Of a stretch of 64,000 nt of DNA, positions 1-9,723 are shown piece by piece (the first letter of the stretch is position 1; every line of letters begins with the position of its first letter). This DNA is from Rhodospirillales bacterium. GTDB lineage: Bacteria > Pseudomonadota > Alphaproteobacteria > Rhodospirillales > Casp-alpha2. The position numbers and the translations under genes are program-made. The notes under the pieces were generated by a model. It saw nothing but the letters and a program-made list of their open reading frames with translations. It did not search any database and had not been told where the DNA came from. The stretch spans positions 574,625 to 638,624 of the forward strand of contig JAEPQO010000001.1 in assembly GCA_017640505.1 (NCBI GenBank). Reading direction: 5' to 3'.

Positions 1-254
1 TCCCCGGTAACCGCTTCATCCAGGACCCGTTCGCATATCTGAAGCAGCCGCGTCGTCGCTGTTCTCAGTGACTGATTGTAGTCGCCGATGGTGGCGGAAT
101 CGCCGCCGTTTTTGACGGCTTCGGCGATAAGGTAGGTGTAGCCAAGCATGCCGTTCAGCGGCGTCCGGATTTCGTGCGCAAAGTTTCGTAGCACGTCGTC
201 GGAACTGGACTCCGCAACAGGATAATTCGAAAGATTGCTGTTCTTTGGAGGCAT
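1..254 (-). CDS. Sensor histidine kinase, N-terminal fragment (runs off window)
   Basis: Only the first 84 codons are inside the window; the gene continues past base 1. The start is an ATG at 254 preceded by an AGGAG element. The protein begins with a short soluble leader and then shows a HisKA dimerisation/phosphoacceptor motif, NFAHEIRTPLNGMLGY, in which His is the expected autophosphorylation site. No membrane segment or sensor domain precedes it, so this is probably a cytoplasmic or hybrid-type kinase. The ATPase domain is not visible, so its partner and signal are unknown. It is divergent from the solute-binding protein operon. Confidence 0.8.
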   Translation of the reverse strand, partial: MPPKNSNLSNYPVAESSSDDVLRNFAHEIRTPLNGMLGYTYLIAEAVKNGGDSATIGDYNQSLRTATTRLLQICERVLDEAVTG

Positions 255-747
255 GTGCACTCCTGCTTCAATGCCAGGCCACATAAGCGCCTGCAATGAG
301 GCCAATTGCCCGCGGCCGTTCCGGCAACGACGATAACGTGGTTGGCCCCCGATCCGGTCCCGGTCGGGCGACCTGCGAATCCGTCGTAAACATCGCCAGT
401 ATAGCCGACACATGCTGATATTGCGGCCAACAATTATGTGATCAATGCAGAAAAATACTCTTATAGATAGCATTCGGGCCATGTGCGCCTGACGTGGCGC
501 CCTGCCCGGAGCCGAGACGGCATTCAAATGCCGATGCATATTCGCCGGAAAAGAATGGGCTGCAGCACTATAACGCTCTTGATGAGGGTTAATCAGCGTG
601 GTGCACCTACTTGCAGTGCCCGAAATACACACTATGAGAGCAAATGAAGCGTCCGGTCCGCCGGCTGAGAGTTTCTTCTATCGACGCCTTCGAAGGGTAT
701 GACTACGATGCACCAAGGCGCATTGTGAAACAGAGAGAGGGGTTTTG
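255..747. other. Divergent intergenic region without a gene
   Basis: This 493-base gap separates the leftward kinase from the rightward solute-binding protein gene and must hold both promoters. Open frames in it lack ribosome-binding sites and recognisable products. I see no RNA gene, clear hairpin or repeat. Confidence 0.5.
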
Positions 748-1740
748 ATGTTGTTTTTGCGGCGCCGGGATACCCGACGCTTCAGGTCCTCTTGGCCTTC
801 TATTGTCGTTTTCTTATTGTCCGTTCTTGCAACGCCGGCGGGTGCCGATCAGGTGCTGATCGGTTCAACGCCCACCGGCCACCTCATGTGGATCGCTGAA
901 GATCAGGCATTTTTCCGGGCTCATGACGTCGACGTGAAGCTGCTGGAGTTTTCCTCGGGCGTCAGTGCGTCACGCGCGCTCAACGCCGGCGAAATCCATC
1001 TCGGCAACAGTTCCGAATTCGCGTTCGTCACTAATTTGCTGGACAACCACGGCCTCAAACTGGTTGCATCGATCGCGCGCGCCAATTCAGCCAACCTTTT
1101 TGCGCGGCGCGACCGGGGAATTGCACATGTCGCCGACTTGCCCGGCAGGAAGATCGCTGTAACCCGTGGCAGTATCGGCGAGTTCTTTCTTGGCGAGATT
1201 CTCGCCATCAACGGCCTGACGCCGCAGGATGTAACGCTCGTCAACCTACGCCCGCCCGAGATCGTCGGTGAAATAGCGAACGGTACGGTAGACGCTGCGA
1301 TTATCTGGGAGCCGTTTGTCTTCAAAGCCAAGGCTGCGCTCGGCGACAACTTTCTTCTGCTTCCGGAACAGGACAGCTACTACTATCATTTCGTGCTGGC
1401 GGGCAATGGCAGCTGGATCGACACCCATCGCACGGAAGTGCGCGCCGTACTGAGAGCACTGCTGGACGCGCAGCGTTTTGCCGCTGAACATCCGCACGAG
1501 GCGCAGGAGATCATTGCCAGACGGTTCCGTCTGGATCTCGATTTCGTTCGTGACACATGGAGCAAGTACGTCCTGGAAGTAACCCTCTTGCAGAACCTCA
1601 TCAGTCTAATGGAGCAGGAGACGCAATGGCTGATCGACAACGGGCACCTGAGCGGGGCAAGCATCCCGGATTATCTGAGCGTCATTGATCCGCAACCGTT
1701 GAGCTTCGTCGAACCCGAAGCCGTAAAGCTAATCGAGTGA
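748..1740 (+). CDS. ABC-type periplasmic solute-binding protein (NMT1/SsuA-like)
   Basis: A 330-residue periplasmic binding protein of the NMT1/SsuA (nitrate, sulfonate, thiamine-precursor) type II fold. The N-terminus is a signal peptide with an Arg-rich start, a hydrophobic stretch and a likely cut after ATPAGA. The body has typical elements: IGSTPTGHLMWIAEDQAFF near the mature start, a central GRKIAVTRGSIGEF, and VDAAIIWEPFV. I chose ATG 748 over TTG 745 because it follows a GAGAGAGG element. No permease or ATPase gene is adjacent. Instead the next gene, 7 bases on, is a histidine kinase, so the protein may deliver a ligand signal to the kinase rather than feed a transporter. The ligand is unknown. 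Confidence 0.8.
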   Translation: MLFLRRRDTRRFRSSWPSIVVFLLSVLATPAGADQVLIGSTPTGHLMWIAEDQAFFRAHDVDVKLLEFSSGVSASRALNAGEIHLGNSSEFAFVTNLLDNHGLKLVASIARANSANLFARRDRGIAHVADLPGRKIAVTRGSIGEFFLGEILAINGLTPQDVTLVNLRPPEIVGEIANGTVDAAIIWEPFVFKAKAALGDNFLLLPEQDSYYYHFVLAGNGSWIDTHRTEVRAVLRALLDAQRFAAEHPHEAQEIIARRFRLDLDFVRDTWSKYVLEVTLLQNLISLMEQETQWLIDNGHLSGASIPDYLSVIDPQPLSFVEPEAVKLIE

Positions 1741-1747
1741 CCGTGCG

Positions 1748-3178
1748 ATGATGCGGCGTCAGATCAGGTATGTTGCGGCGGGCGGAATCTTCACTGTTCT
1801 TCTTTTTGCCGTGGTCGTGGTCGTCGTTCTGCTGCTCTACACCAATTTTAGCCGGGAAAGCCGGTTGGCCGAAGAATTGAACAGCGGGCTGAATGACCTT
1901 CAGTACCTGACGACCGAGTTCCTCGCGACAGGGACGCCACGGGCGTTGAAGCAATGGCAATCCCGGCACCGGCGTCTCGGCAGGTTTCTTGACGACGTCC
2001 CCGTGCAAGATCCGGAAATCAAGCGCCTCCTTGTGGAACTCCAGACCCGCCACAAAACCCTCGGTTCGGTTTTCGGCAAACTGACCCGGATCGACAGTGC
2101 CATTTCAGACCCGTCGCGCGCGGCGATCGCGAAACGTGCTGCCGTCAACCGCCTGCTCAACCAGATTCTTGCATTGTCCGCGCTCAACGACCGGATATCG
2201 TCGATCTACCGCGAGCGGGAAGCGGCATTCGCCAGATGGACACTGATCACGATCGGTGCCGTGCTTTTCTTCGGTATCGTGGTCGTCGTTGTCCTTTACG
2301 TCCGCGTGTTGAATGTGATCACGCGCAGCGTCGGTCGACTGTCGACGGAAATCGTACGCCTGGGCAAGGGCGATCTCGAGAAGCCGGTTGAGATTGCCGA
2401 AACGGGTGATATCGGCGCCGTGTTTCAGGCGCTCGAGCAGGCGCGGACACGAATAGCCGACGCCGTTGCGCAGAAGGAACAAGAGCGTGCGGACCTGGAC
2501 CATTTTGTTTACGTCGCATCGCATGATTTCAAAGCACCGCTAAGGGGGATCGACAATCTGGCAACCTGGATCGAAGAGGATGCCGGTGAAACCCTGAACA
2601 AGGATTCCCGTGAGCACCTGGAAATGATGCGGCGACGCATCAAGCGGCTGGAGTCCCTGCTGGACGACCTTCTTGAATATTCCCGGGCCGGACGCACGCG
2701 GGTCGAGTTCGAGAAAGTCGATGTTGAAGAAATGTTGACCGCCCTCGTAGAGAATCTTCAGCTGCCGAAGGGATTCAGGGTGAATGTCGAACCGGGTATG
2801 CCGGTTATCTTCTCGCCGAAGACGCCGCTCGCTCATGTCTTCATCAATTTGATCAGCAATGCGGTAAAGCATCATGATAAATCCGAAGGCACGATCGACA
2901 TCAGCGGCAGGATTTCTCCGCAAGGTTACGAGTTCAAGGTCTGCGACGATGGCCCGGGCATTCCGGACAAATACCGCGAGCGCATATTCGAGATGTTCCA
3001 GACGCTGAAGCCGAGGGATGTCGTCGAGGGCAGCGGGATGGGCTTATCGATAGCCAAACGACTGGTGCAGAGTAACAATGGCGAAATCTCCGTCGTCGGG
3101 GAGCAGGCGCGAGGCACCTGTTTCAAATTTACGTGGAATCCGAGGAGGGAACCGGATGCGCAGTCTTCAAAGGAATGA
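1748..3178 (+). CDS. Membrane sensor histidine kinase
   Basis: A 476-residue kinase. A transmembrane helix (about residues 8-31) and a second one (about 161-185) bracket a mostly helical periplasmic region. A HAMP linker, a HisKA domain with YVASHDFKAPL (phosphoacceptor His259) and a HATPase_c domain follow; the ATPase has N-box LISNAVKHHD, G1 CDDGPGIPD and G2 GSGMGLSIAKR. The SHDFKAPLRGID form is common in kinases paired with stand-alone Rcp1-type receivers, and exactly such a receiver overlaps its 3' end. The solute-binding protein upstream is 7 bases away, suggesting a binding-protein/kinase/receiver relay. The ligand is unknown. Confidence 0.85.
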   Translation: MMRRQIRYVAAGGIFTVLLFAVVVVVVLLLYTNFSRESRLAEELNSGLNDLQYLTTEFLATGTPRALKQWQSRHRRLGRFLDDVPVQDPEIKRLLVELQTRHKTLGSVFGKLTRIDSAISDPSRAAIAKRAAVNRLLNQILALSALNDRISSIYREREAAFARWTLITIGAVLFFGIVVVVVLYVRVLNVITRSVGRLSTEIVRLGKGDLEKPVEIAETGDIGAVFQALEQARTRIADAVAQKEQERADLDHFVYVASHDFKAPLRGIDNLATWIEEDAGETLNKDSREHLEMMRRRIKRLESLLDDLLEYSRAGRTRVEFEKVDVEEMLTALVENLQLPKGFRVNVEPGMPVIFSPKTPLAHVFINLISNAVKHHDKSEGTIDISGRISPQGYEFKVCDDGPGIPDKYRERIFEMFQTLKPRDVVEGSGMGLSIAKRLVQSNNGEISVVGEQARGTCFKFTWNPRREPDAQSSKE

Positions 3179-3599
3179 TTCCGGGCGGGTCTCCCTGCTT
3201 CTCGTCGAAGATGACGACGTTGATATTGCCGCCGTTCGCCGCGCCTTGAAGGTTCTCAAGATAGAAAACCCGCTGCATGTGGCGAGGGACGGTGTCGAAG
3301 CGCTGGCCATCTTGCGGGGTGAAAACGGCGGCGAAAAGCTGCCCCGGCCCTACATCATCATGCTGGATTTGAATATGCCCCGGATGGACGGGCGCGAATT
3401 TCTTCAGGAAGTCCGCCGCGATGTCGCGTTGCAGGACGCCGTCATCTTCATCATGACGACCTCGCGTGATGATGACGACAAGCGCACGGCGTACGATCAT
3501 CATGTCGCCGGATACATCGTGAAAGAAGACCCCATCGGCTCGTTTAGAGAAACGATCAACCTGATAGACCACTACGCCCGATTGGTCGAACTGCCCTGA
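3156..3599 (+). CDS. Stand-alone response regulator (Rcp1-type receiver)
   Basis: A 147-residue single receiver domain with no output domain. The acidic pocket is in LLLVEDDDVD, the phosphoacceptor is Asp71 in MLDLNMPRMDG, the switch Thr/Ser are in IMTTSRD, and the conserved Lys is in YIVKEDP. This variant and the longer spacing are typical of receivers that pair with phytochrome-like kinases. The start is ATG 3156, which follows a strong GAGGAGGGA and lies inside the end of the kinase gene (23-base overlap), so the two are translationally coupled. It probably acts by protein-protein contact or phosphotransfer. A terminator hairpin follows. Confidence 0.85.
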   Translation: MRSLQRNDSGRVSLLLVEDDDVDIAAVRRALKVLKIENPLHVARDGVEALAILRGENGGEKLPRPYIIMLDLNMPRMDGREFLQEVRRDVALQDAVIFIMTTSRDDDDKRTAYDHHVAGYIVKEDPIGSFRETINLIDHYARLVELP

Positions 3600-3621
3600 A
3601 CGGCGGACGTTTCAGAAAAGA

Positions 3622-3649
3622 AAAACCCCGGCGCAAGCGCCGGGGTTTT
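3622..3649. terminator. Bidirectional rho-independent terminator
   Basis: A perfect 12-bp stem (AAAACCCCGGCG / CGCCGGGGTTTT) with a 4-base loop CAAG lies between two convergent genes. The A-run on one side and T-run on the other let it work in both directions. Confidence 0.9.
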
Positions 3650-3672
3650 CTGGTTTCGTTATTCGGAACCGA

Positions 3673-4407
3673 TTATTCGCGATTGCCGAACAGATGCAAC
3701 AGCATCAGGAACAGGTTGATGAAGTCGAGGTAGAGCGAAAGCGCGCCCATGACGCTTTTCTTGGTCATGGTCTCGGCGCTGTCGCCTTCATAGTACATCG
3801 ACTTGATACGCTGCGTGTCATATGCGGTCAGACCGGCGAACACCAGTACGCCGATCACCGAGATCGCGAACTGCAACGCCGAACTCGCCAGGAAGATGTT
3901 GACGATGCTGGCAATGATGATGCCGATCAGGCCCATCACCAGGAACGAGCCGAAGCCCGTCAGGTCACGCTTCGTGGTGTAGCCGTAAAGGCTGAGACCC
4001 GCGAACGCGCCTGCGGTGATGAAGAACACGCGGGCGATCGACGCATCCGTGTAGGCGATGAAGATTGTCGACAACGACAGGCCCATCACCGAAGCGAAGG
4101 CCCAGAACATCAGCTGCGTCGCCGATGCGCTCAGCTTATGGATGCCGAAGTTCAGCACCAGGATGAAGGCCAGCGGTGCAAGCATCACGACCCACGAGAG
4201 GCCAGTGCCGAAAATCGCCTGCATGACGGCTGGCTGCGTCGAAACGACATACGCCATCAAACCGGTGATGGCGACGCCGAGTGTCATGTAGTTGTAGACA
4301 CCCAGCATGTATTTACGCAGACCCATGTCGATCGATGCGTCATATGCCTGCGAATGATCCATCCGCCCGGCGCGGGCACCGAAACGGTTGTTAGGTCCGA
4401 GAGCCAT
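3673..4407 (-). CDS. Bax inhibitor-1 / YccA family membrane protein
   Basis: A 244-residue polytopic inner-membrane protein with about seven hydrophobic helices. After a soluble N-terminus, the sequence runs through LRKYMLGVYNYMTLGVAITG and the family signature TAYDTQRIKSMY, and ends in GALSLYLDFINLFLMLLHLFG with a short charged tail. The Asp pairs of the last helices are the residues linked to pH-dependent cation leak in characterised BI-1 proteins. Related bacterial YccA/YbhL proteins modulate FtsH or stress responses; the role here is inferred only from family. It is a single gene that ends at the shared terminator. Confidence 0.9.
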   Translation of the reverse strand: MALGPNNRFGARAGRMDHSQAYDASIDMGLRKYMLGVYNYMTLGVAITGLMAYVVSTQPAVMQAIFGTGLSWVVMLAPLAFILVLNFGIHKLSASATQLMFWAFASVMGLSLSTIFIAYTDASIARVFFITAGAFAGLSLYGYTTKRDLTGFGSFLVMGLIGIIIASIVNIFLASSALQFAISVIGVLVFAGLTAYDTQRIKSMYYEGDSAETMTKKSVMGALSLYLDFINLFLMLLHLFGNRE

Positions 4408-4536
4408 TTGAATCTCCTATGATTCAAGCTGTTAATCCTGCACTAAAATAGGGTAGGGCAGGCTGTATTTGCAACTGGAACCGGGGAATCTTACGAAAAA
4501 TTCATGTAAAGCAGTACCACGGAAAATGTTTGTATT

Positions 4537-7065
4537 TCAGTCGTTTCGGAGGAACGGGGCCGTCCTGAGGCCGAGAATGCGCCATGATCCCGCAAGCCCG
4601 AGCGCAATTGTCGCAAGAAGCGCCATCACGAGAGTGGCGACGGCTTCCGCCGGCAACCACGTCCAGTCCATATGCATCAGGAACTCGCTGACGGCCCACG
4701 CGGCCAGCGTGCCGACGCCGAAAGCGCAAATCGCCGTGATCGCCCCAAGCGCGCCGTACTCAAGAACGAACGTCAACGCGATGCGCTTTCGGGTAGCGCC
4801 CAGAACCTTGAAGACAACCGCGTCGAAGCGCCGCCGCTGTTGGCCGGCGGCAAGCGCGCCGGCAAGCACGATCGCACCGGCGACGACCGTCAGACCGGCC
4901 ACGGCGCGAATGGCGATGCTGATGCCTTCCATCAGGTTGCGGGCTGCGGCGAGGGCTTCGCGCACATGTATTGCGGAGATATTGTCGAACGCATCGGTGA
5001 TGGCTTTCTCCAGCGATGCTTCTGCCGCTTCGGAGGCGCGGACGGCGGCGATGTGCGTGTGCGGCGCGCCTTCGAGGACACCCGGCGAAAGGACGACGGC
5101 GAAATCGAACCTGAGCGACTGCCAGTCGATTTCCCTGAGCGATGCAATTTCAGCCGTAATACGCCGCCCCAGAATGTTGAGCGTCAAGGTGTCGCCGACC
5201 CAAACGCCGAAACCCTTTGCCAGCCCGTCGTCGAGCGAAATCAGGGGCGGCCCGGCATAATCCGCCGGCCACCATTCGCCGGCCACGATGTCGGTTTCAG
5301 GCTTCATCTCGGCCGTCGACGTCAGGGCGCGGTCGCCGCGGACGGCCCATTGGCTCTCAGAGGCGATCTTCACCTCGCTCACCGGTTTCCCGTTGATCTC
5401 GACGATCCGGCCGCGAACGACCGGTTCGCGGCGCAGGTCGGACGTGCCGTCGATGCCGGTGACGATACGGTCGAATTCCGCGACCTGGTTCGGCTGAATG
5501 TCGATGAAGAAATACGCCGGTGCTTCCTTGGGCAGCCGCTCGTCGATCTGACGCGTGATGTTGCCCTCGATCTGGACGACGGCGACGAGGACCGCGAGCC
5601 CCAACCCTAAAGACAGAATGACACCCGACGTTGCCGCACCGGGCCTGTGCACGTTGGCGACGACCAGGCGCAGGATGGCGTTCGACGGGTGAAGGCGCCG
5701 GCTGAACCTGATCAGAAGAGACCCGGCAAGCTTCAGCAGGCCGACCGTGGCGATCGCGCCGACGACGAACCAGAGCGCGAACCATTTGTCCGTGGCCGTC
5801 AGAAACACGAGCCCGGTCAGAAGAACGAGCCCAATACCGATCCACAGGAAATAGACGCGCCTGGGTGTCACCGAAAGAGGCGCCGCCTGTGCCCGGAAGA
5901 GATCCCGCGCCGGCACCTCGCGGGCACGGCCGAGAGGCCAAAGCGCCGCCGTCACGGCGGTCAACAGGCCGAACGCCGCCGCGGTCCCCAGCGCCCCGGC
6001 GTGTAACCCGAAGATCGGACGGACCGGCAGCAAATCCATGATTGCGTACAGCGACACAGCAGGCAGCACGATCCCGGTCACGAGGCCGAGTACAATTGCC
6101 AACAACGCAAGCGCCAGAACCTGCATCAGGTAGACCTTTACGATCAGGCCCGCTTCGGCACCCATGCATTTCAACGTCGCAATGGTCCGGCTTTTACTTT
6201 CCAGATACGCATTGACGGCGCGCGTGATGCCGACGCCGCCGACCAGCAGCACCGTATACCCGACGAAACTCATGAAAAGCGTCAGACGTTCGATGAACCG
6301 GCGGACGCCGGGCGCGGCTTCATTCGCCGCGCGGACCCGCCAGCCGGCATCCGGAAATGCCGCGGAGAGTGCATCCCGCCATGCCGTCGGGTCGGTGCCG
6401 GGTTCAAACAGGACGCGATAGTAATAGCGGATCAGACTGCCCGGTTGCACCAGCCCTGTGGCGGCGAGATCTTCCTTGGCGACCATCACGCGCGGCCCGT
6501 AATTGATGACGCTGGTCACGCGATCGGGCTCGGTCTCGATCACTGCATTCACTTGAAACGTCGCCTTGCCGATGCTGATCACGCCGCCGGTTTGGATGCC
6601 GAGTTTCTCCAGGAGGTACGGGTCGACGACCGCGCCCGGCAGACCATCGGTCGTCTTAAACATCGCGTCCCGGTCCATTTCGGGTTGCAGCGCCATCTCA
6701 CCAATCAGCGGATACACCTCGTCCACCGCTTTCAATTCGACAAGTGTCCGCGCGGCATTGTCACGCGCCGACGCCATCGCCCGCAGCCTTATGGTGTTGG
6801 ATAGCTGGCGGCTGTTCGCAGCAAGATAGGCCTGCTCGTCTTCCTTTGCCTCACGGTGGACAAGGCGCATTTCCATGTCCCCGCCGAGCAGTCTGCGCGC
6901 GTCCGCAGCCAGGCCGTCGACGATGGCCGCTGAGGTCCAGCCGACCGCGGTGATCGCGGCAACCCCAAGCGCGAGGCACAGCATGAAAACGCGAAATCCG
7001 GACAGACCGCCACGGAGTTCCCGCCTCGCAATCCGCCACGCCAATTTGTACGACGCAGGCGCCAT
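4537..7065 (-). CDS. ybbP: ABC transporter permease, FtsX-like (YbbP type)
   Basis: An 842-residue inner-membrane permease of the MacB/FtsX class in the duplicated YbbP arrangement. It has an N-terminal helix near residues 20-45, a large periplasmic domain, a three-helix FtsX core around residues 265-400, more helices, a second periplasmic domain, and a final three-helix FtsX core with [29 protein letters not shown]. It starts 3 bases after the stop of the ATPase gene, so the two form an exporter unit. Divergent tesA next door matches the conserved tesA-ybbA-ybbP order of many proteobacteria. The substrate is unknown; lipid or envelope material is suspected from family. Confidence 0.88.
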   Translation of the reverse strand: MAPASYKLAWRIARRELRGGLSGFRVFMLCLALGVAAITAVGWTSAAIVDGLAADARRLLGGDMEMRLVHREAKEDEQAYLAANSRQLSNTIRLRAMASARDNAARTLVELKAVDEVYPLIGEMALQPEMDRDAMFKTTDGLPGAVVDPYLLEKLGIQTGGVISIGKATFQVNAVIETEPDRVTSVINYGPRVMVAKEDLAATGLVQPGSLIRYYYRVLFEPGTDPTAWRDALSAAFPDAGWRVRAANEAAPGVRRFIERLTLFMSFVGYTVLLVGGVGITRAVNAYLESKSRTIATLKCMGAEAGLIVKVYLMQVLALALLAIVLGLVTGIVLPAVSLYAIMDLLPVRPIFGLHAGALGTAAAFGLLTAVTAALWPLGRAREVPARDLFRAQAAPLSVTPRRVYFLWIGIGLVLLTGLVFLTATDKWFALWFVVGAIATVGLLKLAGSLLIRFSRRLHPSNAILRLVVANVHRPGAATSGVILSLGLGLAVLVAVVQIEGNITRQIDERLPKEAPAYFFIDIQPNQVAEFDRIVTGIDGTSDLRREPVVRGRIVEINGKPVSEVKIASESQWAVRGDRALTSTAEMKPETDIVAGEWWPADYAGPPLISLDDGLAKGFGVWVGDTLTLNILGRRITAEIASLREIDWQSLRFDFAVVLSPGVLEGAPHTHIAAVRASEAAEASLEKAITDAFDNISAIHVREALAAARNLMEGISIAIRAVAGLTVVAGAIVLAGALAAGQQRRRFDAVVFKVLGATRKRIALTFVLEYGALGAITAICAFGVGTLAAWAVSEFLMHMDWTWLPAEAVATLVMALLATIALGLAGSWRILGLRTAPFLRND

Positions 7066-7068
7066 CGT

Positions 7069-7767
7069 TCAGTCCGCGGCCATGGGCTGTGTGACGTCGC
7101 TGGTGATCAGACCGTCCGCCATGACGACACGGCGCTGGCAGTGTTGGGCGAGACGTTCTTCGTGGGTCACCAGGATCAAGGTGGTGCCGTTGCGTTGGTG
7201 GATGCCGAACATCAGGTCCATGATCTTTTCGCCCGTTTCCCCGTCCAGATTGCCGGTCGGTTCGTCTGCCAGGATCAATTTCGGTCCGGGGCCCAGTGCG
7301 CGGGCGAGCGCAACGCGCTGCTGCTCGCCGCCGGAGAGTTGCCCGGGGTAATGGGTATGGCGGTGCGACAGACCAACCTCGTCGAGTGCCGTACCGGCAC
7401 GGTCGAACGGATCGGCCAATCCTGCGAGTTCGAGCGGCAGTGCCACGTTCTCTAGCGCCGTCATGTTGGGAATGAGATGGAAGTCCTGAAATACGATGCC
7501 GATATTCTCGCCGCGAAGTTTGGCGAGCGCATCTTCACTGAGACCGCCATACGACGTGCCGAGCATGGCGACATTGCCACGCGTTGCGCGCTCCAACCCG
7601 GCAATGATCATCAGCAAGGACGTTTTGCCGGACCCGGACGGTCCGACGATGCCGAGCGTTTCGCCGCCTGCCACCTTGAGGTCGATGCCACGCAGGATCT
7701 CGACGGGTCCGGCATCGCTGGGCAGCGTCAGCTCGGCGTTTTCGAGGGAAATAAGGGGCTCTGACAT
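7069..7767 (-). CDS. ybbA: ABC transporter ATP-binding protein (YbbA/LolD-like)
   Basis: A 232-residue ABC ATPase: Walker [13 protein letters not shown]-loop VFQDFHL, signature [15 protein letters not shown], Walker [13 protein letters not shown], and the switch His in LVTHEERLA. This motif set is typical of the MacB/LolD/YbbA subfamily. I chose the ATG at 7767 ([13 protein letters not shown]) because it gives the usual family length and has a weak purine-rich element before it; an ATG at 7782 is possible and longer starts are unlikely. It is co-transcribed with the YbbP permease and divergent from tesA across a short shared promoter region. Confidence 0.88.
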   Translation of the reverse strand: MSEPLISLENAELTLPSDAGPVEILRGIDLKVAGGETLGIVGPSGSGKTSLLMIIAGLERATRGNVAMLGTSYGGLSEDALAKLRGENIGIVFQDFHLIPNMTALENVALPLELAGLADPFDRAGTALDEVGLSHRHTHYPGQLSGGEQQRVALARALGPGPKLILADEPTGNLDGETGEKIMDLMFGIHQRNGTTLILVTHEERLAQHCQRRVVMADGLITSDVTQPMAAD

Positions 7768-7846
7768 TCCGCTTTCGTTCATTTGTCGGTGAATGTGCCT
7801 ATATGGTAGTGATGAATTCCATCCGAACCAAAGGCATTCACTGGAT

Positions 7847-8506
7847 ATGTGGCTCAGGCGAATAATTGCAACCGTGCTGCTCTGCACAGGTGTTGTTACC
7901 CACGCAACAATTGATACGCAGGCGGCGGAAAACGGGATCACACTTGTCGTGCTCGGCGACAGCCTTTCCGCCGGTTATGGGCTGCCCGCCGCGGATGCGT
8001 TTCCGGCCAAGCTGGAGAAAGCTCTCGGCGAACGGGGCTACGCCGTTCGGGTTGAGAACTCGGGCGTTTCCGGCGACACGACGGCCGGCGGGCGTGCGCG
8101 CCTCGGTTGGGCGATCGGCAACGACCCGGGTGGGGTCATCCTGGAACTCGGTGCCAACGACGCGCTGCGAGGTCTTGAGCCGGAACGCGCCTATGACAAT
8201 CTCGCCGCCATGCTGTCGGAACTGAAGGCCAAGAATATTCCGGTGTTGCTCGCCGGGATGAAGGCGCCGCCCAACATGGGCGAGGACTATGCAAAAGAGT
8301 TCGATGCGGTCTATACGCGCCTCGCCCGTGAATTCGACGTTGTTTTTTATCCGTTCTTCCTCGACGGTGTCGCCGGGACACCATCACTCAATCAGGACGA
8401 CGGCATCCACCCGACGGCAGAGGGTGTTGACGTCATCGTCGAACGCATAATGCCCGAGGTCGAGGCGCTTCTTGACCGCGCTGGGCTCGCGAAAGGACAG
8501 AACTGA
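7847..8506 (+). CDS. tesA: Arylesterase / multifunctional lysophospholipase TesA (SGNH hydrolase)
   Basis: A 219-residue secreted GDSL esterase. A signal peptide (MWLRRIIATVLLCTG...) ends near DTQAAE. SGNH blocks are complete: block I VLGDSLSAGYG (catalytic Ser), block II with Gly in SGVSGDTTAGG, block III GANDALRG (Asn), block V DGIHPTAEG (Asp-His). Start ATG 7847 places the signal peptide at the N-terminus; an in-frame upstream extension to 7793 would bury it. TesA-type enzymes hydrolyse acyl-CoA, lysophospholipid and aryl esters in the periplasm. Its stop touches the next gene's ATG, so it shares a transcript with the FIST gene. Confidence 0.9.
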   Translation: MWLRRIIATVLLCTGVVTHATIDTQAAENGITLVVLGDSLSAGYGLPAADAFPAKLEKALGERGYAVRVENSGVSGDTTAGGRARLGWAIGNDPGGVILELGANDALRGLEPERAYDNLAAMLSELKAKNIPVLLAGMKAPPNMGEDYAKEFDAVYTRLAREFDVVFYPFFLDGVAGTPSLNQDDGIHPTAEGVDVIVERIMPEVEALLDRAGLAKGQN

Positions 8507-9625
8507 ATGACGTCATTCCCGGTTGCCTATTCTGAAACTGCGGATTGGCAGGGCATCGTTCGTGATCTCGCAGAAGGTCTCGGCACGGTCGATGCGCCCG
8601 GCGGCGGCCTCGGGGTGCTCTACCTGACGGATAACTTCGCCGACAACTTTTCCGCCATCGCCGATGCGCTCAAGTCGGCCACAGGGATCGAAACCTGGGT
8701 GGGCACGCTTGGGATCGGCGTGGTTGCCAATGGAAAAGCCGCCTACGATCGCCCGGCTGCCGCGGCGATGCTGATCGATATCGGCTCCGAAGCGTATCGA
8801 CTGATTGCACGCACCCCGATCCCGGACCGGTGGCCGGACGAACTGATGCGTTGGGCGGAAACGGTTAATCCGGCATGTGCGCTGGTGCATGCCGACGGGT
8901 CGACGCCGTCACTCGCTGACCTGATCGAAACCCTTTCCACGCGGTCGGGGGCCTACCTGGTTGGTGGCCTGACATGCTCGCGGACCACGCAGCATCAATT
9001 GGCCGCCGATCTGGGTGCCGGCGGGGTCTCGGGCGTGCTGTTCGCGCCCGACGTACCGGTGACCGTCGGGCTCAGTCAGGGGTGCAGTCCGCTCGGCCCG
9101 GGCCACGAGATCACGGTCGGCGAGGGAAACGTCATTTCCGAGATCGACGGCCGTCCCGCACTCGAAGTGTTCAAAGAGGACATCGGCGAGATGCTGGCGC
9201 ACGATCTGCAACGGGTCGCGGGGTACGTCCATGTGGCGTTTCCGGTTTCGGGAACGGACGATGGCGCCGATTATCTGGTGCGCAATCTCATGGCCATCGA
9301 TCCGCAGAACGGGCTCCTCGCTGTCGGCACCGAGATCGCACCCGGGGACCGGATCATGTTTGTGCGACGGGACCCGGCGAGCGCACAGAAGGATCTGCAA
9401 CGCATGCTCGCTGACGTCAAAAAACGCATGCCGGGCGATGCCCGCGGCGCCGTCTACATTTCGTGTGTGGCACGTGGCCCGTCGATGTTCGGCAGCGAAT
9501 CGGCCGAGGCGGAGATGATCTCCGAAGGTCTGGGCGGCGTGCCGGTGATCGGGTTCTATGCCGGAGGCGAGATCTCGAACGACCGGCTGTACGGATATAC
9601 CGGTGTATTGCTGACGTTCGGCTGA
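8507..9625 (+). CDS. FIST-domain sensory protein (FIST_N + FIST_C)
   Basis: A 372-residue soluble protein with the two-part FIST (F-box and intracellular signal transduction) architecture: an N-terminal domain with GIETWVGTLGIGVVANG, and a C-terminal domain with SQGCSPLGPGHEITVGEGNVISEIDGRPALEVF-type elements and an AVYISCVARGPSMFGSESAEAE segment. FIST proteins are thought to bind small ligands such as amino acids and usually sit near signalling genes. Here it follows tesA with no gap, and no kinase or chemoreceptor is fused. The ligand and output are unknown. Confidence 0.85.
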   Translation: MTSFPVAYSETADWQGIVRDLAEGLGTVDAPGGGLGVLYLTDNFADNFSAIADALKSATGIETWVGTLGIGVVANGKAAYDRPAAAAMLIDIGSEAYRLIARTPIPDRWPDELMRWAETVNPACALVHADGSTPSLADLIETLSTRSGAYLVGGLTCSRTTQHQLAADLGAGGVSGVLFAPDVPVTVGLSQGCSPLGPGHEITVGEGNVISEIDGRPALEVFKEDIGEMLAHDLQRVAGYVHVAFPVSGTDDGADYLVRNLMAIDPQNGLLAVGTEIAPGDRIMFVRRDPASAQKDLQRMLADVKKRMPGDARGAVYISCVARGPSMFGSESAEAEMISEGLGGVPVIGFYAGGEISNDRLYGYTGVLLTFG

Positions 9626-9723
9626 CCGGACCGGGTAAATCGGCCCGGGGTTCCTTGACACGCCTCAGTGCCATTCCTCAAATTGCACACAGTTCCCGCC
9701 CCGCTCCTTCGAAAGGCTTCCCC

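Noticed and set aside
155-433. Leftward ORF of 92 codons near the left edge
   Set aside because: It overlaps the kinase start in another frame; the HisKA motif is in the other frame.
748-1740. Component of a complete ABC importer
   Set aside because: No permease or ATPase gene is adjacent; the operon continues with a kinase and receiver.
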